DNA of 38,071 bases from VGWB01 sp964480945 (GCA_964480945.1 CAYZRX010000030.1:1-38071), one strand, 5' to 3'; positions 17,049-26,517 are shown, counted from the stretch's first letter. A program made the numbers and translations. Notes: a model not told the origin generated them from the letters alone.

Positions 17049-18209
17049 TTGAAACAACGATTTCTCCTGTCGTCGATCCTGGTTCTGCTGGTCATCACAC
17101 TGATCCGGTGCAGCGAAGATCCGAACCCGGTCGGCGCGGGATTGCTCCCCGCTTCGGATTCCATCCGCCTCGATACCCTCACCGTCACAGCGACGGGAAG
17201 CTCCAGCGAAACCGCCATCCCGCTGGCTCTCTCTTCCCGCATTCTGATCGGCAACACGCCCGAGATGGAGGCGTGGGCCGTCATGCGGTTCGGCCCGATA
17301 CCGGACTCCATCCTCTTCCTCCCGATGCTGAGTGCCGAAATCAACCTGCGGACCGTCTACCATTTCGGTGACTCTCTGGCTGCCTTTTCCGTCGACGTCC
17401 ATCAGGTGCTGCAGGAATGGGGAACGGACTCCCTCACGATCGATTCCCTGCAAGCTCCCGGCTTCTACGATCTCACATCGCTCACGCAGGCGGCTTTTCC
17501 GTCCGTCGGTGACACGGAGACGATCAGCATCCCCGTCGACACGAACATGGTGCGCTCCTGGGGGACGTATAGTGACACCGTGTTCACGAACTACGGCCTC
17601 CTCTTGCGCCCCACAAACACAAACGTTATCAAGGGCTTTGCGCCGTTCATCGCCGCGGACGCGACACAACTCCCGCAGCTCCTCATGACGTTTCAGGACA
17701 GCGCCGGCAATATCGACACGGCAATCGTCAACGCGGGCACGTACCGGTATGTGACGAGACTCAAGAATACGACCTGGGCTTCAGATAGCGTGCGTATGTA
17801 CGTCCGGAACGGGGTTGCCTACCGCGGGGTTGTCGCTTTTGACGTGAGCTCCATCCCTCTCCACGCGGCCATCCACAAGGCAACGCTTCAGCTGACGCTG
17901 GACCCGACACAGTCGGAGTTCAACAGCTATACCGTCGACTCCACGCTCAGCATCTTTGTCACCGATGATGGAACGTTCATCAATTCCATCAACGAGATCG
18001 GCGAGCCGCAACAGCCGGGCGACCAGCGCATCTATGAGTCTCCGGCCGGGCAATTCGTGCAGCGCTGGGTTCGCGGGACCGCGCTGCAGAAGATCGCCAT
18101 CGCGGGATACGGGGAATCCAACGCTGTGGACCTCTTTGTGTTCTACGGCGCCGCGGCTTCACCTGAGCTGAAGCCGAAACTCACAATCATCTATTCTCTC
18201 ATGCAGTAG
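17049..18209 (+). CDS. DUF4270-like lipoprotein
   Basis: The 386-aa product has a lipoprotein signal with lipobox VITLIRC, then SEDPNPVGAGLLP, closely following the N-terminal pattern of DUF4270 proteins. The rest is beta-rich. A TTG at 17049 with AAAGGA 7 nt upstream is the best start: it begins directly before the signal peptide and follows the upstream stop at 17025. An in-frame ATG at 16920 overlaps gmhB and lacks a signal. In Bacteroidota a DUF4270 gene is frequently next to glgA, as here. Its function is unknown; an envelope or surface role is likely. Confidence 0.7.
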   Translation: MKQRFLLSSILVLLVITLIRCSEDPNPVGAGLLPASDSIRLDTLTVTATGSSSETAIPLALSSRILIGNTPEMEAWAVMRFGPIPDSILFLPMLSAEINLRTVYHFGDSLAAFSVDVHQVLQEWGTDSLTIDSLQAPGFYDLTSLTQAAFPSVGDTETISIPVDTNMVRSWGTYSDTVFTNYGLLLRPTNTNVIKGFAPFIAADATQLPQLLMTFQDSAGNIDTAIVNAGTYRYVTRLKNTTWASDSVRMYVRNGVAYRGVVAFDVSSIPLHAAIHKATLQLTLDPTQSEFNSYTVDSTLSIFVTDDGTFINSINEIGEPQQPGDQRIYESPAGQFVQRWVRGTALQKIAIAGYGESNAVDLFVFYGAAASPELKPKLTIIYSLMQ

Positions 18210-18213
18210 CGCC

Positions 18214-19461
18214 ATGAAAAAGGCTCACCGGTCCATCCTGATCGTGCTCCCGCTCCTCAGCATCATGCTCGTCGGGAGCCCTTCGTTGACCTACGCCAAT
18301 GGCCCGACCTTCTCCCGGTTCGGCGTGGGCGATCTCCTGCGCCGCGGAAATAGCCGGATCGATGCGATGGGCGGTGCCGGCATCGCGCTCGTCGGCGACG
18401 GATTCATCAACGGTTTGAACCCTGCCGGCCTTTCGAAAATATCTCTCACGAGGATCTCAGGCGGGTTTGAATACTCAAGCTTCTACTCAAACGACGGATT
18501 GCATTCCAGCCGCTACAGCCGGGGAACGTTCGAAGGCGTCGCATTTGCCATTCCGATCGCGAAGAGTCTGGGCATCACGATGCTCATGGAGTCTTCCCCC
18601 TTGAGTAACGTGGACTACGCCATCGAGGAGAAGGACACGGCTCTCACGCAGGATTTCTACGGTGCCGGCGGGCTGTCCCTCTTGAGCATCGGCGGGTCCG
18701 TCTCTCCGCTCAAGAATCTGTCGTTGGGATTGAAGCTGAACTACGTGTTCGGCCGAATCGAGCAGGTCGGCAAGTTCACCTTCGTGGACCCTTCCTTCAC
18801 CGATAGTCAGATCGATCGATCTGACTATTACTCCGGGTTCACTTTCACACTCGGCTCTATTTACGAAGGTGTAGGTGACCTCTTCAACAGCTCCTCCTTG
18901 GATTCCTTGTCCGTTGGATTCGTCCTGACCACGCCGGCCGTTCTCTCCGTCACGCACGAGAGCATTCTTACAACGAGCGCATCGTTCGACACGACACAGA
19001 GCGCTTCAGGAAAGGTCGATTTGCCGCTCGCGTTCGGCGTCGGCGCCTCCTATGTGTTCGCGGATCGGTACTCCATCACGGCAGATGCCTTCCTGCAGAA
19101 CTGGGGGACCGCGAAGTTCTTCGGAAGTCACCCCGCAGAGATTCGGAACAGCACTCGGGTTGCCCTCGGTTTTGAGGCAATGCCGTCGAGAGAGGCCCGC
19201 ACCTTTTGGAGCGCGCTTGTCTATCGGGCAGGAATCTATTATAATTCGACGTACTACAAAATCAACGGCCAGCCGATCGATGAATGGTTCGTGACGGGCG
19301 GTCTGGGGATCCCGATCGGCCCGGGAGCACGCATGAACGTCGGCCTCCACGCGGGGATCCGCGGGACGACGTCGGCCAACCTCCAGCGGGATACGATCAT
19401 CCGTTTGAGCGTTTCCCTGAGCGCGAGCGAGGCGTGGTTCTTGAAGATCGAGGAAGATTGA
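18214..19461 (+). CDS. FadL/PorV-like outer-membrane barrel
   Basis: The 415-aa protein has a signal peptide ending TYANG, then FSRFGVGDLLRRG and a GGAGIALVGDGFINGLNPAGL motif shared with PorV, PorQ and FadL-type barrels. Repeated alternating strands (SGFTFTLGSIYEG, SVGFVLTTPAVLSV, NVGLHAGIRG) fit an outer-membrane beta-barrel. The ATG is 4 nt after the DUF4270 stop, so the two should be translated together. The ligand or secretion role is not determined. It lacks the full PorV signature and lies away from porU. Confidence 0.7.
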   Translation: MKKAHRSILIVLPLLSIMLVGSPSLTYANGPTFSRFGVGDLLRRGNSRIDAMGGAGIALVGDGFINGLNPAGLSKISLTRISGGFEYSSFYSNDGLHSSRYSRGTFEGVAFAIPIAKSLGITMLMESSPLSNVDYAIEEKDTALTQDFYGAGGLSLLSIGGSVSPLKNLSLGLKLNYVFGRIEQVGKFTFVDPSFTDSQIDRSDYYSGFTFTLGSIYEGVGDLFNSSSLDSLSVGFVLTTPAVLSVTHESILTTSASFDTTQSASGKVDLPLAFGVGASYVFADRYSITADAFLQNWGTAKFFGSHPAEIRNSTRVALGFEAMPSREARTFWSALVYRAGIYYNSTYYKINGQPIDEWFVTGGLGIPIGPGARMNVGLHAGIRGTTSANLQRDTIIRLSVSLSASEAWFLKIEED

Positions 19462-19489
19462 TCCCCTTGAACGAAATCTACGGTGACCT

Positions 19490-19927
19490 ATGCTCGCCTT
19501 AGCAAGCGATCACGCCGGTTTTGCCTACAAGGAGAAGCTCAAGAAGCTGCTCGATGAAATGAATCTCCCGTACCGCGACTTCGGGACCACATCCGCCGAT
19601 GCCACCGACTACCCGGATTGGGCGCACCGGGCCGCGGAGTCTGTCTCTTCGGGGGAGTGCGATCGCGGCATCCTGATCTGCGGAACGGGAATCGGCATGT
19701 CGATCGTCGCGAACAAGCACAAGGACGTGCGTGCTGCCGCGTGCGGATCGGCGACAGCCGCGCGGTTGGCACGCGCACACAACAATGCGAATGTGCTGAC
19801 ATTCGGAGAGCGATTGATCGGCTGGGAGGCTGTCGTCGACATCGTGAAGACATTCCTCTCCACTGCATTCGAGGGAGGACGGCACGAACGAAGGGTACAG
19901 AAGATTCATTCTCTTACGGGACTCTAG
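19490..19927 (+). CDS. rpiB: Ribose 5-phosphate isomerase B
   Basis: The 145-aa RpiB/LacA-family sugar isomerase interconverts ribose 5-phosphate and ribulose 5-phosphate in the pentose phosphate pathway. Visible motifs are ALASDHAGF (residues 3-11), GILICGTGIGMSI with the catalytic Cys, and RLARAHNNANVLTFGERLIG; the C-terminal FEGGRHERRVQKI binds the phosphate. It starts at ATG 19490 behind a GGTGA. The following 200 nt to glyA are open but hold nothing recognisable. Confidence 0.92.
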   Translation: MLALASDHAGFAYKEKLKKLLDEMNLPYRDFGTTSADATDYPDWAHRAAESVSSGECDRGILICGTGIGMSIVANKHKDVRAAACGSATAARLARAHNNANVLTFGERLIGWEAVVDIVKTFLSTAFEGGRHERRVQKIHSLTGL

Positions 19928-20128
19928 CTGGCGCGGCAACTGCGGCAGTCGGAACGGTCCGGCGGATGAACATCCCGCAGGAGCTTACGAGGGGATGGAA
20001 GGCCGGGAAGCACGCTCTGGCGATTCCAAAAAGGGTGACTCTGAGAATCGAACAGGTCATCCCTACCCCTCTCGTCCAACTCTCTCACTTTTTCAACCAC
20101 GACGCTCTTACACGGAAGAGTCCAGACC

Positions 20129-21433
20129 ATGCAACACCTCAAATCTGTAGACGTTGAGATCTTCTCGGCAGTTCAGAGTGAGATCAACCGCCAGAACACG
20201 AAACTCGAGCTGATCGCTTCCGAGAATTTTGTGAGCCTTGCAGTGCTCGAGGCGCTCGGAACGGTCCTCACGAACAAGTACGCAGAAGGGTATCCCGGCA
20301 AGCGGTACTACGGGGGCTGCGAGTTTGTCGATGTCGCGGAAAACCTCGCCCGCGAGCGGGTGAAGAAGCTCTTCGGCGCCGAGTATGCGAACGTTCAGCC
20401 GCACTCGGGCTCTCAGGCCAACATGGCGGTCTACTTTGCCTTCCTCAAGCCCGGCGATCACGTCCTGGGCATGAACCTGTCGCACGGCGGGCACCTGACC
20501 CACGGCTCGCCCGTCAATTTCTCGGGACAGCTGTACCGGTTCAGCGCGTACGGGGTATCGAAAGAGACCGGTTACATCGACTACAACGAGGTCGAAACAA
20601 TCGCGAAGCGCGACCGTCCGAAGATGATCACCGTCGGCGCGAGCGCCTATTCGCGCAATATCGATTATAAAGCGTTCCGCACGATTGCCGACCAGGTAGG
20701 CGCGTTCCTCTTCGCCGACATCGCACACCCCGCGGGCCTCATCGCCAGCAAGCTCCTGAATGATCCGCTGCCCCACTGCCACGTGGTGACCTCGACGACG
20801 CACAAGACACTCCGCGGCGTCCGGGGCGGGTTGATCCTGATGGGAAAGGACTACAAGAACCCGTTCGGCCAGGTCGCTCCCAAGTCCGGACGCACGAAGA
20901 TGATGTCCGAGTTGATCGACTCGACGGTTATCCCCGGGATCCAAGGCGGCCCGCTGATGCACGTGATCGCCGCGAAGGCGGTCGGGTTCCACGAAAACCT
21001 GCAACCCGGATTCGTGCAGTATTCGGAACAGGTAATCAAGAATGCGAAAGCGCTCGCTGCGGCACTTGTCAATCGAGGATACAACATCATCTCCGCCGGG
21101 ACCGACAACCATTTGATGCTGATCGATCTGCGGAACAAGAATGTCACGGGGAAGGACGCCCAAGAGGCCCTCGATCGGGCCGGCATCACGGTGAACAAGA
21201 ACGCCGTTCCGTTCGACGACAAGTCCCCGCTCATTACCTCCGGCATCCGCATCGGGACACCCGCGCTGACCACTCGAGGCATGAAGGAAGCCGAGATGGA
21301 GACCGTGGCATCATTGATCGAGCGCGTTCTGAGCGACATCGGGAACGAAACGGCCTCTGCGCAGGTGCTCGGTGAAGTGCATCAGCTGTGCTCCGGGTTC
21401 CCAATCTACCAGACTCTCGTCGAGAAGAACTAG
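20129..21433 (+). CDS. glyA: Serine hydroxymethyltransferase
   Basis: The 434-aa PLP enzyme converts serine and tetrahydrofolate to glycine and 5,10-methylene-THF. It shows LELIASENFVS, YAEGYPGKRYYGG, the loop PHSGSQAN, DIAHPAGLI, and the PLP lysine in VTSTTHKTLRG (Lys226). The length is as expected for the family. The SD GGAAGAG lies just upstream. No riboswitch fold is apparent in the 201-nt gap before it. It also supplies one-carbon units and competes for serine with the sphingolipid pathway encoded further along. Confidence 0.95.
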   Translation: MQHLKSVDVEIFSAVQSEINRQNTKLELIASENFVSLAVLEALGTVLTNKYAEGYPGKRYYGGCEFVDVAENLARERVKKLFGAEYANVQPHSGSQANMAVYFAFLKPGDHVLGMNLSHGGHLTHGSPVNFSGQLYRFSAYGVSKETGYIDYNEVETIAKRDRPKMITVGASAYSRNIDYKAFRTIADQVGAFLFADIAHPAGLIASKLLNDPLPHCHVVTSTTHKTLRGVRGGLILMGKDYKNPFGQVAPKSGRTKMMSELIDSTVIPGIQGGPLMHVIAAKAVGFHENLQPGFVQYSEQVIKNAKALAAALVNRGYNIISAGTDNHLMLIDLRNKNVTGKDAQEALDRAGITVNKNAVPFDDKSPLITSGIRIGTPALTTRGMKEAEMETVASLIERVLSDIGNETASAQVLGEVHQLCSGFPIYQTLVEKN

Positions 21434-21447
21434 CCCGAGAGAACAAC

Positions 21448-22266
21448 GTGTTCCGCGAACTCCTTATTAGATTTCTGCGACGGGCTGACGCTGCGAAGGA
21501 CTCCGACGAGCAGAGAGAGATGTCCTTCCTCGATCACCTGGAAGAGCTCCGCTGGAATCTCATCAAGTCGCTCATCGGTCTCGTCGTCGCCATGGTCGTC
21601 TGCGGGATCTTTGCGGACTTCATCGTTCAGAAGCTGCTCCTCAGTCCTCTGCTCAACGTCGGCCTCAAGGCACAGGTCCTTGCGCCCTATGGCATCGTGC
21701 TGCTCTACATGGAGGCCGTCCTGGTTTGCGGGCTCATTCTGAGCATGCCGAACACGCTCTTTTGGCTCTGGAAGTTCGTCGCACCCGGCCTTCTCCCCAA
21801 AGAGCGCCACTATATTTCGGCCATCGTCGCCCTCACATCACTCTGTTTTTTTGCAGGCGTCGCCTTCGGCTACTATGTGCTGATACCCACGGCGCTCAAT
21901 TTCTTCGCGCACTTTGGGACAGAAAACCTTTCGCTCAACATTGCCATCGACCGGTACGTCAGCTTCGTGCTCGCGCTCATCCTCGGGTCGGGGCTGGTGT
22001 TCGAGCTTCCGATGGCGACGTATTTCCTCGCCAAGATGGGGATCCTCACCCCGGCGTTCATGCGTCGCTACCGCCGGCACGCGATCGTGGTGATCCTGAT
22101 CGTCGCCGCCGTCGTGACACCGACCCCGGACATCGTCACACAGCTCCTGCTGGCATCCCCGATGATTATCCTCTACGAGGTCAGCATCCTCATCGCCGCG
22201 GTCGTCCACCGGAAAAAACGCGCGAAGGAGGAGGCAGCCTCTCCCCCTGAGGAAGGACAATCGTGA
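21448..22266 (+). CDS. tatC: Sec-independent protein translocase TatC
   Basis: The 272-aa inner-membrane protein has six hydrophobic spans and the TatC signatures MSFLDHLEELRW, PNTLFWLWKFVAPGL, and GLVFELPMATYFLAKMG with its conserved Glu. TatC recognises twin-arginine signals and forms the core of the translocase. The start is uncertain. GTG at 21448 clears the glyA stop and keeps a short charged leader common in this group; ATG at 21520, directly before SFLDH, is the alternative. The 3' end overlaps the next gene by GTGA. No tatA is visible here. Confidence 0.9.
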   Translation: MFRELLIRFLRRADAAKDSDEQREMSFLDHLEELRWNLIKSLIGLVVAMVVCGIFADFIVQKLLLSPLLNVGLKAQVLAPYGIVLLYMEAVLVCGLILSMPNTLFWLWKFVAPGLLPKERHYISAIVALTSLCFFAGVAFGYYVLIPTALNFFAHFGTENLSLNIAIDRYVSFVLALILGSGLVFELPMATYFLAKMGILTPAFMRRYRRHAIVVILIVAAVVTPTPDIVTQLLLASPMIILYEVSILIAAVVHRKKRAKEEAASPPEEGQS

Positions 22267-23258
22267 ACCGGACGCGGAACAGGATCGCATCGCTCGAAAG
22301 CATCAAGGAACCCGTCGAAGGGGAGTTGAGGAGTTTCGGCACGTTCTTCAGAGATGCGATGCGCTCACGGGTCGGACTGGTCGATCTCATCGCACGGTAC
22401 ATCGTCCGCCAGAAAGGGAAACGCGTTCGACCCATCCTCGTGTTCCTGAGCGCCAAGGCGTGCGGCGAGGTCAATGAGAGCACCTTCCGCGCGGCGACGC
22501 TTGTCGAGATCCTGCATACCGCGACGCTCATCCACGACGACGTGGTGGACGACGCGGACACCCGCCGGGGTCTCGCATCGATCAACGCTGTCTGGAAGAA
22601 CAAGGTCGCCGTCCTCATGGGGGACTATCTCCTCTCACGAGGGCTGCTCCTGTCATTGGAAAGCAACGACTATTACTTCCTCCGCTGCACTTCGAATGCC
22701 GTCAAGAGAATGAGCGAAGGGGAGCTCCTCCAGATTCAGAAGAGCCGGCAGCTGGACATCGACGAAGAGACGTACCTCAAGATCATCGGGGACAAGACCG
22801 CTTCACTGTTTTCGACGTGCACCGAGATCGGCGCCGCCAGCACATCGGAAGATCCTCAGCGAAGGGCACAGATGCGCGACTTTGGCGAGCACGTGGGTGT
22901 CGCGTTCCAGATCCGGGACGACCTCCTGGACTACCTCGGGCGGCGGAGCGTGATCGGCAAGCCCACCGGGACCGATCTGAAAGAGAAGAAGCTGACGCTG
23001 CCCCTGATTCACGCCCTCCGTCAGGGTCCGCGCAGGGATGCGAAACGGGCACTCCGTGCCGTCAAGAAAGGTGCGAAGCAAAGGGATGTTGAGTGGGTGA
23101 TGGCTTTCGTGAAGGACGCGGGAGGCATCGAATATGCCAAAACGAAGGCGAAAGACTATGCAGATCTCGCACGGAAGGACCTCGCGACCCTCCCGGAATC
23201 GCCGGCAAAGGAGTCCCTGCTCCAATTTGCGGATTTCGTGATCGAGAGGGTCAGCTAA
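22263..23258 (+). CDS. Trans-polyprenyl diphosphate synthase
   Basis: The 331-aa isoprenyl synthase has both Asp-rich motifs. The first (DDVVDDADTRRG) binds the allylic substrate and the second (QIRDDLLDYLG) binds IPP. GKRVRPILV, GDYLLSRG and KPTGTDLKEKKLTLPL also match. It makes a long-chain polyprenyl diphosphate, probably the menaquinone side chain in this lineage. Chain length cannot be read safely from sequence, so I give no symbol. The GTG start overlaps the tatC stop, indicating translational coupling, and a terminator follows within 100 nt. Confidence 0.88.
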   Translation: MNRTRNRIASLESIKEPVEGELRSFGTFFRDAMRSRVGLVDLIARYIVRQKGKRVRPILVFLSAKACGEVNESTFRAATLVEILHTATLIHDDVVDDADTRRGLASINAVWKNKVAVLMGDYLLSRGLLLSLESNDYYFLRCTSNAVKRMSEGELLQIQKSRQLDIDEETYLKIIGDKTASLFSTCTEIGAASTSEDPQRRAQMRDFGEHVGVAFQIRDDLLDYLGRRSVIGKPTGTDLKEKKLTLPLIHALRQGPRRDAKRALRAVKKGAKQRDVEWVMAFVKDAGGIEYAKTKAKDYADLARKDLATLPESPAKESLLQFADFVIERVS

Positions 23259-23302
23259 CGAATCTGGATGGCACCCCCAGGCATCAGCCCGATTTCGCCG
23301 GC

Positions 23303-23326
23303 AGCCCCGGGCTTCAGCCCGGGGCT
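23303..23326. repeat. REP-like palindrome
   Basis: AGCCCCGGGCT (23303-23313) and AGCCCGGGGCT (23316-23326) form a perfect 11-bp inverted repeat with a 2-nt spacer, just before the bidirectional terminator. The sequence CCCGGGCTTCAGCCCGGG is typical of dispersed REP elements in many bacteria. No T-run is present. Confidence 0.55.
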
Positions 23327-23348
23327 GGAAGGTGCAAACCAAAGAACA

Positions 23349-23380
23349 AAACCCGCCCCGAAAGACTTCGGGACGGGTTT
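23349..23380. terminator. Bidirectional intrinsic terminator
   Basis: AAACCCGCCCCGAA (23349-23362) and TTCGGGACGGGTTT (23367-23380) form a 14-bp stem with one mismatch and a 4-nt AGAC loop. T-rich tails follow on both strands, and it lies between two converging genes. Confidence 0.8.
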
Positions 23381-23413
23381 CGCATTTCGAACCGGGTGAG
23401 ACGCTCGCCGAAT

Positions 23414-25327
23414 CTAGTCAGCCGACGAGTAGAAGTGGTCATCCAGCAGAATCTCGAACCAGAGCTCCATCTCGTCGAGCATTTTCTGATCGGAATAATA
23501 ACCGATGCTCTTGAACTGGATCATGCCTTTCTTGTCGATGACGAACTTCGTCGGGATGCCCTCCACCCCATACTTCTCTACGAACCCCTCATCGTAGAGC
23601 ACCGGGAAGGTGTACTTGTTCTCCTCGATGAACTTCTTCACCGCATCCTCCCGCTCGGCGCCCATCACCCGCTCCCACGTATCCAGGGCAAGGATCACGA
23701 TCTTCGGATTGTCCTTGTACTTGTCGTAGATCTTCTGCAAGGCAGGGAAGGAAGCTTTGCACGGACCGCACCACGTCGCCCAGAAATCGAGCACCACAAC
23801 CTTGCCCTTCAGGTCGGACAGCTTGACAGTCTTTCCATCGAGTCCTTTCAGCGCAAAATCGATCGCCGGCGTCTTGATGCGTTCTTTCATCAGATCCTCT
23901 TTCATCTTCCCTTTCGCCGCACCCCGCAAGTCGGCCAACGCGCGGTCAACACCGCTCTCCGATCCGTTCACCTTCCCATACGCTGCCTTGTACGACTCGA
24001 TCAGCTTGTCGTTCGCCATCCCTCTCTTGATCGACTCGGCCGCCGTTGCCATCGCTTCCTTGAACTTTCCGTTTTTCACAAGACATTGGACGTACCGATG
24101 ATTCACATCCGTGTCTTGTCCTTTCATGAGACCATACGCTTGCTTGTACGCCGCTTCGGCGTCCTTTGTCCTCCCGAGCTGGTACAAGCCGAACCCATAC
24201 GTGTCGAGCACCATGCCAAGGCTTGATTCGTTGGCGCTTTTCCACTGGGCCATGGAATAGTAGGGCGGCTTCAAGGAGGGATCAGGATGCTTCAACAAAT
24301 CAACACCCTTTTTCGCCCACGCGACCGCTTTCTTCAATTGCTCCCCCTTTTCGATCAGGTCCCAGGCCAAGTTGTTGTACATCCCCCCATCCTTCTTCTT
24401 CATCCGATCCAGCAGCGAAGCAGCTTCATCATATCGTTTCGCGGCCGAGAGGAAGCTCACAAGCATCATCTGATAATTCTGAAGCTTTTCCCCTTTTTGC
24501 GGGAAGTCCTTGAGGAATTTCCCCAACAGGTCGGCGCGCTTGACAGGATCCCTTTCATTGTACACTGCGAGGAGCCGCGTATTCTCCGCGACCGCTCCCT
24601 TTGGATCCGTGCGCAGCGCAGCCTGTCTGATCTCGTCGGCCTTCTCCTTCTGGCCGACCTGTTCGAACCAGGGCAGCAGGCCCACGACCGCTTCCGCGTC
24701 CGCTTTGTGGACCTCGTAGAGCTTGTCCAGCTGCTGCTTGACCAGCGCCGTCGTCTCATCCCCCGGCTTCTCTCTCGTCATAATCGACCACTCTCCCACT
24801 GTGGCTCTCCAGCTGTCCGGGTACACCTGCTTTTCTTCTGCAAGTTCCCGTTTGGCGGCAGCCAGGTCCTTCTGGCACTTGAAATTCAGAAATCCACCCC
24901 GCTGCACAACGGAGGCGCGCTGCAGATGTGCACCCTTGACCGGCTCGCCGTTAGACCCGTAGACGATGAAATCCCAGACGTTCTCACCGTTGCTGTCCGT
25001 GTTTTCTCCGGACGCAAACTGCAGCAGGAGGAGCTGAGCCTTCTTCTCCTTAAGCTTGAAGGAGCACTTCCAGACCGTTCCCGATCTTTTCATCGGGAGC
25101 TCAAGCAACAGCGGCACGTCAGCGTCCCGTATCTGCAGGACCTGCGCCGTGATCCCCTTCGCGTCCCGCAGGGCCGCCGATTTCGCCGCGGCATTGTAGG
25201 TAATCGCAATCTCATCCCCGATCTTGGGCTTCGCCGGGCCGATCGAAGCCACCTGCTCCTGGCCCGCCGCCAGCGACAGCGCAAGCGCCGCCAGCACGAG
25301 CATTCCTCCTGTCACCTTCTTCACCAT
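23414..25327 (-). CDS. TPR and TlpA-like thioredoxin protein
   Basis: The 637-aa exported protein has a signal peptide near residues 1-22, a beta-rich N-terminal region, and tetratricopeptide-like helical repeats across about residues 190-450. The C-terminal TlpA/ResA thioredoxin domain has the active site WCGPC at residues 519-523, followed by the cis-Pro loop GIPTKFVID. Such proteins reduce disulfides on the outer side of the membrane, for example in cytochrome maturation or stress. The ATG at 25327 has GGAG 8 nt upstream; the in-frame GTG at 25336 overlaps that SD, so it is rejected. The gene reads into the shared terminator. The partner is unknown. Confidence 0.85.
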   Translation of the reverse strand: MVKKVTGGMLVLAALALSLAAGQEQVASIGPAKPKIGDEIAITYNAAAKSAALRDAKGITAQVLQIRDADVPLLLELPMKRSGTVWKCSFKLKEKKAQLLLLQFASGENTDSNGENVWDFIVYGSNGEPVKGAHLQRASVVQRGGFLNFKCQKDLAAAKRELAEEKQVYPDSWRATVGEWSIMTREKPGDETTALVKQQLDKLYEVHKADAEAVVGLLPWFEQVGQKEKADEIRQAALRTDPKGAVAENTRLLAVYNERDPVKRADLLGKFLKDFPQKGEKLQNYQMMLVSFLSAAKRYDEAASLLDRMKKKDGGMYNNLAWDLIEKGEQLKKAVAWAKKGVDLLKHPDPSLKPPYYSMAQWKSANESSLGMVLDTYGFGLYQLGRTKDAEAAYKQAYGLMKGQDTDVNHRYVQCLVKNGKFKEAMATAAESIKRGMANDKLIESYKAAYGKVNGSESGVDRALADLRGAAKGKMKEDLMKERIKTPAIDFALKGLDGKTVKLSDLKGKVVVLDFWATWCGPCKASFPALQKIYDKYKDNPKIVILALDTWERVMGAEREDAVKKFIEENKYTFPVLYDEGFVEKYGVEGIPTKFVIDKKGMIQFKSIGYYSDQKMLDEMELWFEILLDDHFYSSAD

Positions 25328-25369
25328 GATGAGCACTCCTTTTTTGTGCTTCCTCAGACAACTGACCGC

Positions 25370-25909
25370 TTACTCTTCCACAAACTCCTTTTCATCCATC
25401 CTCACCACGAGGACGGGGCACGGCGCATGCCGCACAACTTTTTCTGCCGTGCTTCCGAACAACACGTGCTCCACGCCGGAATGACCGTGGGTCGCTATGA
25501 TGATAAGATCCATCGACTCCTCGCGGGCGTATTCGCGAATCTCGTAAAACGCCTTGCCGGTCCGGATGACCTGCTTCGCCGGAACCCGTCTGCCGATCTC
25601 CTTGGCGATGAGCGACTTCAGCTCTTCCGCCCCCCGCTGCCGCAGCTCGTCCTCGACGTTCGGGAAGCCGACTTGCCCGAAACTGAAATCCGCCGGGTAG
25701 ATGGTGGGCTCGACGACGTACAGCAGGTCGATTGAGGCCTTGAACTGTTCCGCGAACGGGATGGCGTACTGGAGGGCTTTCTTCGAGTGGTCCGAGAAAT
25801 CAATGGGGACGAGGATGCGACTCAATTTTATGTTGGTGCGACGACGCCGCGTTGGCTTCCTGCTGCTTCCGCGAGGTCTCTGATGCGGTCGATGCTTGGC
25901 GGTTGCCAT
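25370..25909 (-). CDS. Universal stress protein, basic N-terminus
   Basis: The 179-aa UspA-fold protein has the core ILVPIDFSDHSKKAL and the ATP-binding segment GHSGVEHVLFGSTAEKVV, ending in PCPVLVVR. It should bind ATP in the cytoplasm. An unusual Arg/Lys/Pro-rich extension of about 25 residues (RPRGSSRKPTRRRR) precedes the fold. I choose the ATG at 25909 because a GGGAGG sits 9 nt before it, whereas the ATG at 25918 is 1 nt from the same SD. A GGATCAC-TTC-GTGATCC hairpin (25929-25945) lies just upstream of the SD and could affect translation. Confidence 0.85.
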   Translation of the reverse strand: MATAKHRPHQRPRGSSRKPTRRRRTNIKLSRILVPIDFSDHSKKALQYAIPFAEQFKASIDLLYVVEPTIYPADFSFGQVGFPNVEDELRQRGAEELKSLIAKEIGRRVPAKQVIRTGKAFYEIREYAREESMDLIIIATHGHSGVEHVLFGSTAEKVVRHAPCPVLVVRMDEKEFVEE

Positions 25910-25980
25910 CGTTGTCATCCTCCCAAAGGGATCACTTCGTGATCCGAAGATTCGGCGGATATCCCGCGCGGCGATGCGAG

Positions 25981-26505
25981 CTAATCGAGCCGGTTCTTGA
26001 GCTTGGAAAGCTCCTTGTCCGTTTTCCGCAGCCGCTCGGCGACGATCTCCGCGAGCTTCAGAACGATTTTTATTCCGAGGTTTGTCTTGGTTTCGATCAG
26101 GGTAAGAAGATCAGGACGGAAGAAGCCGATGAGCGAGCAATCGGTCTTGCACATGGCCGAAGCCGAGCGCGGCGACTCGTCCAACAACGCCAGCTCGCCG
26201 AAGAAATCCCCGTCCGAGAGCAGCGCCAGCTCCTTCTGACTGCCGTCCTTCTCGGCAATCACGATCGACACCTCTCCTTCCCGAATGATATACATCCCCA
26301 GGCCGGGGTCACCCTGATAGAAAACCGGCTCGCCCGCCTTGTACTCTCGTTTGTGAACGATCGCCGCGACCTCTTTCAGTTCACGAGCGGAAAGGCCTGC
26401 GAAGGCGTGGACCTTGCTGAGCAGCGCCTCCGTTGTCCCTTCTCGGACGCCGCGGCCTGCAAAGACGTTCTTCCAGATCGCGCTTTCGTTTCCCGAGTTT
26501 TCCAC
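25981..26505 (-). CDS. Stand-alone cyclic-nucleotide-binding protein
   Basis: The 174-aa product has a CNB (cNMP-binding) domain over residues about 30-150: FAGLSARELKEVA, GEPVFYQGDPGLGMYII, and the phosphate-binding cassette GELALLDESPRSASA with its Arg. No HTH follows; the C-terminus is an amphipathic helix (AERLRKTDKELSKL). It is probably a regulatory or scaffold protein that senses a cyclic nucleotide. No cyclase is in the window. It lies 12 nt after ilvE, so is likely co-transcribed. Confidence 0.85.
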   Translation of the reverse strand: MENSGNESAIWKNVFAGRGVREGTTEALLSKVHAFAGLSARELKEVAAIVHKREYKAGEPVFYQGDPGLGMYIIREGEVSIVIAEKDGSQKELALLSDGDFFGELALLDESPRSASAMCKTDCSLIGFFRPDLLTLIETKTNLGIKIVLKLAEIVAERLRKTDKELSKLKNRLD

Positions 26506-26517
26506 GTGAGGGTCCCG

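Noticed and set aside
19928..20128. Possible riboswitch ahead of glyA
   Set aside because: I could not find the conserved cores of glycine, THF or SAM-type riboswitches, and no terminator-antiterminator pair is visible.
23093..24226. 377-codon plus-strand ORF over the terminator region
   Set aside because: It spans the bidirectional terminator and is antisense to the TlpA-like gene; a shadow.
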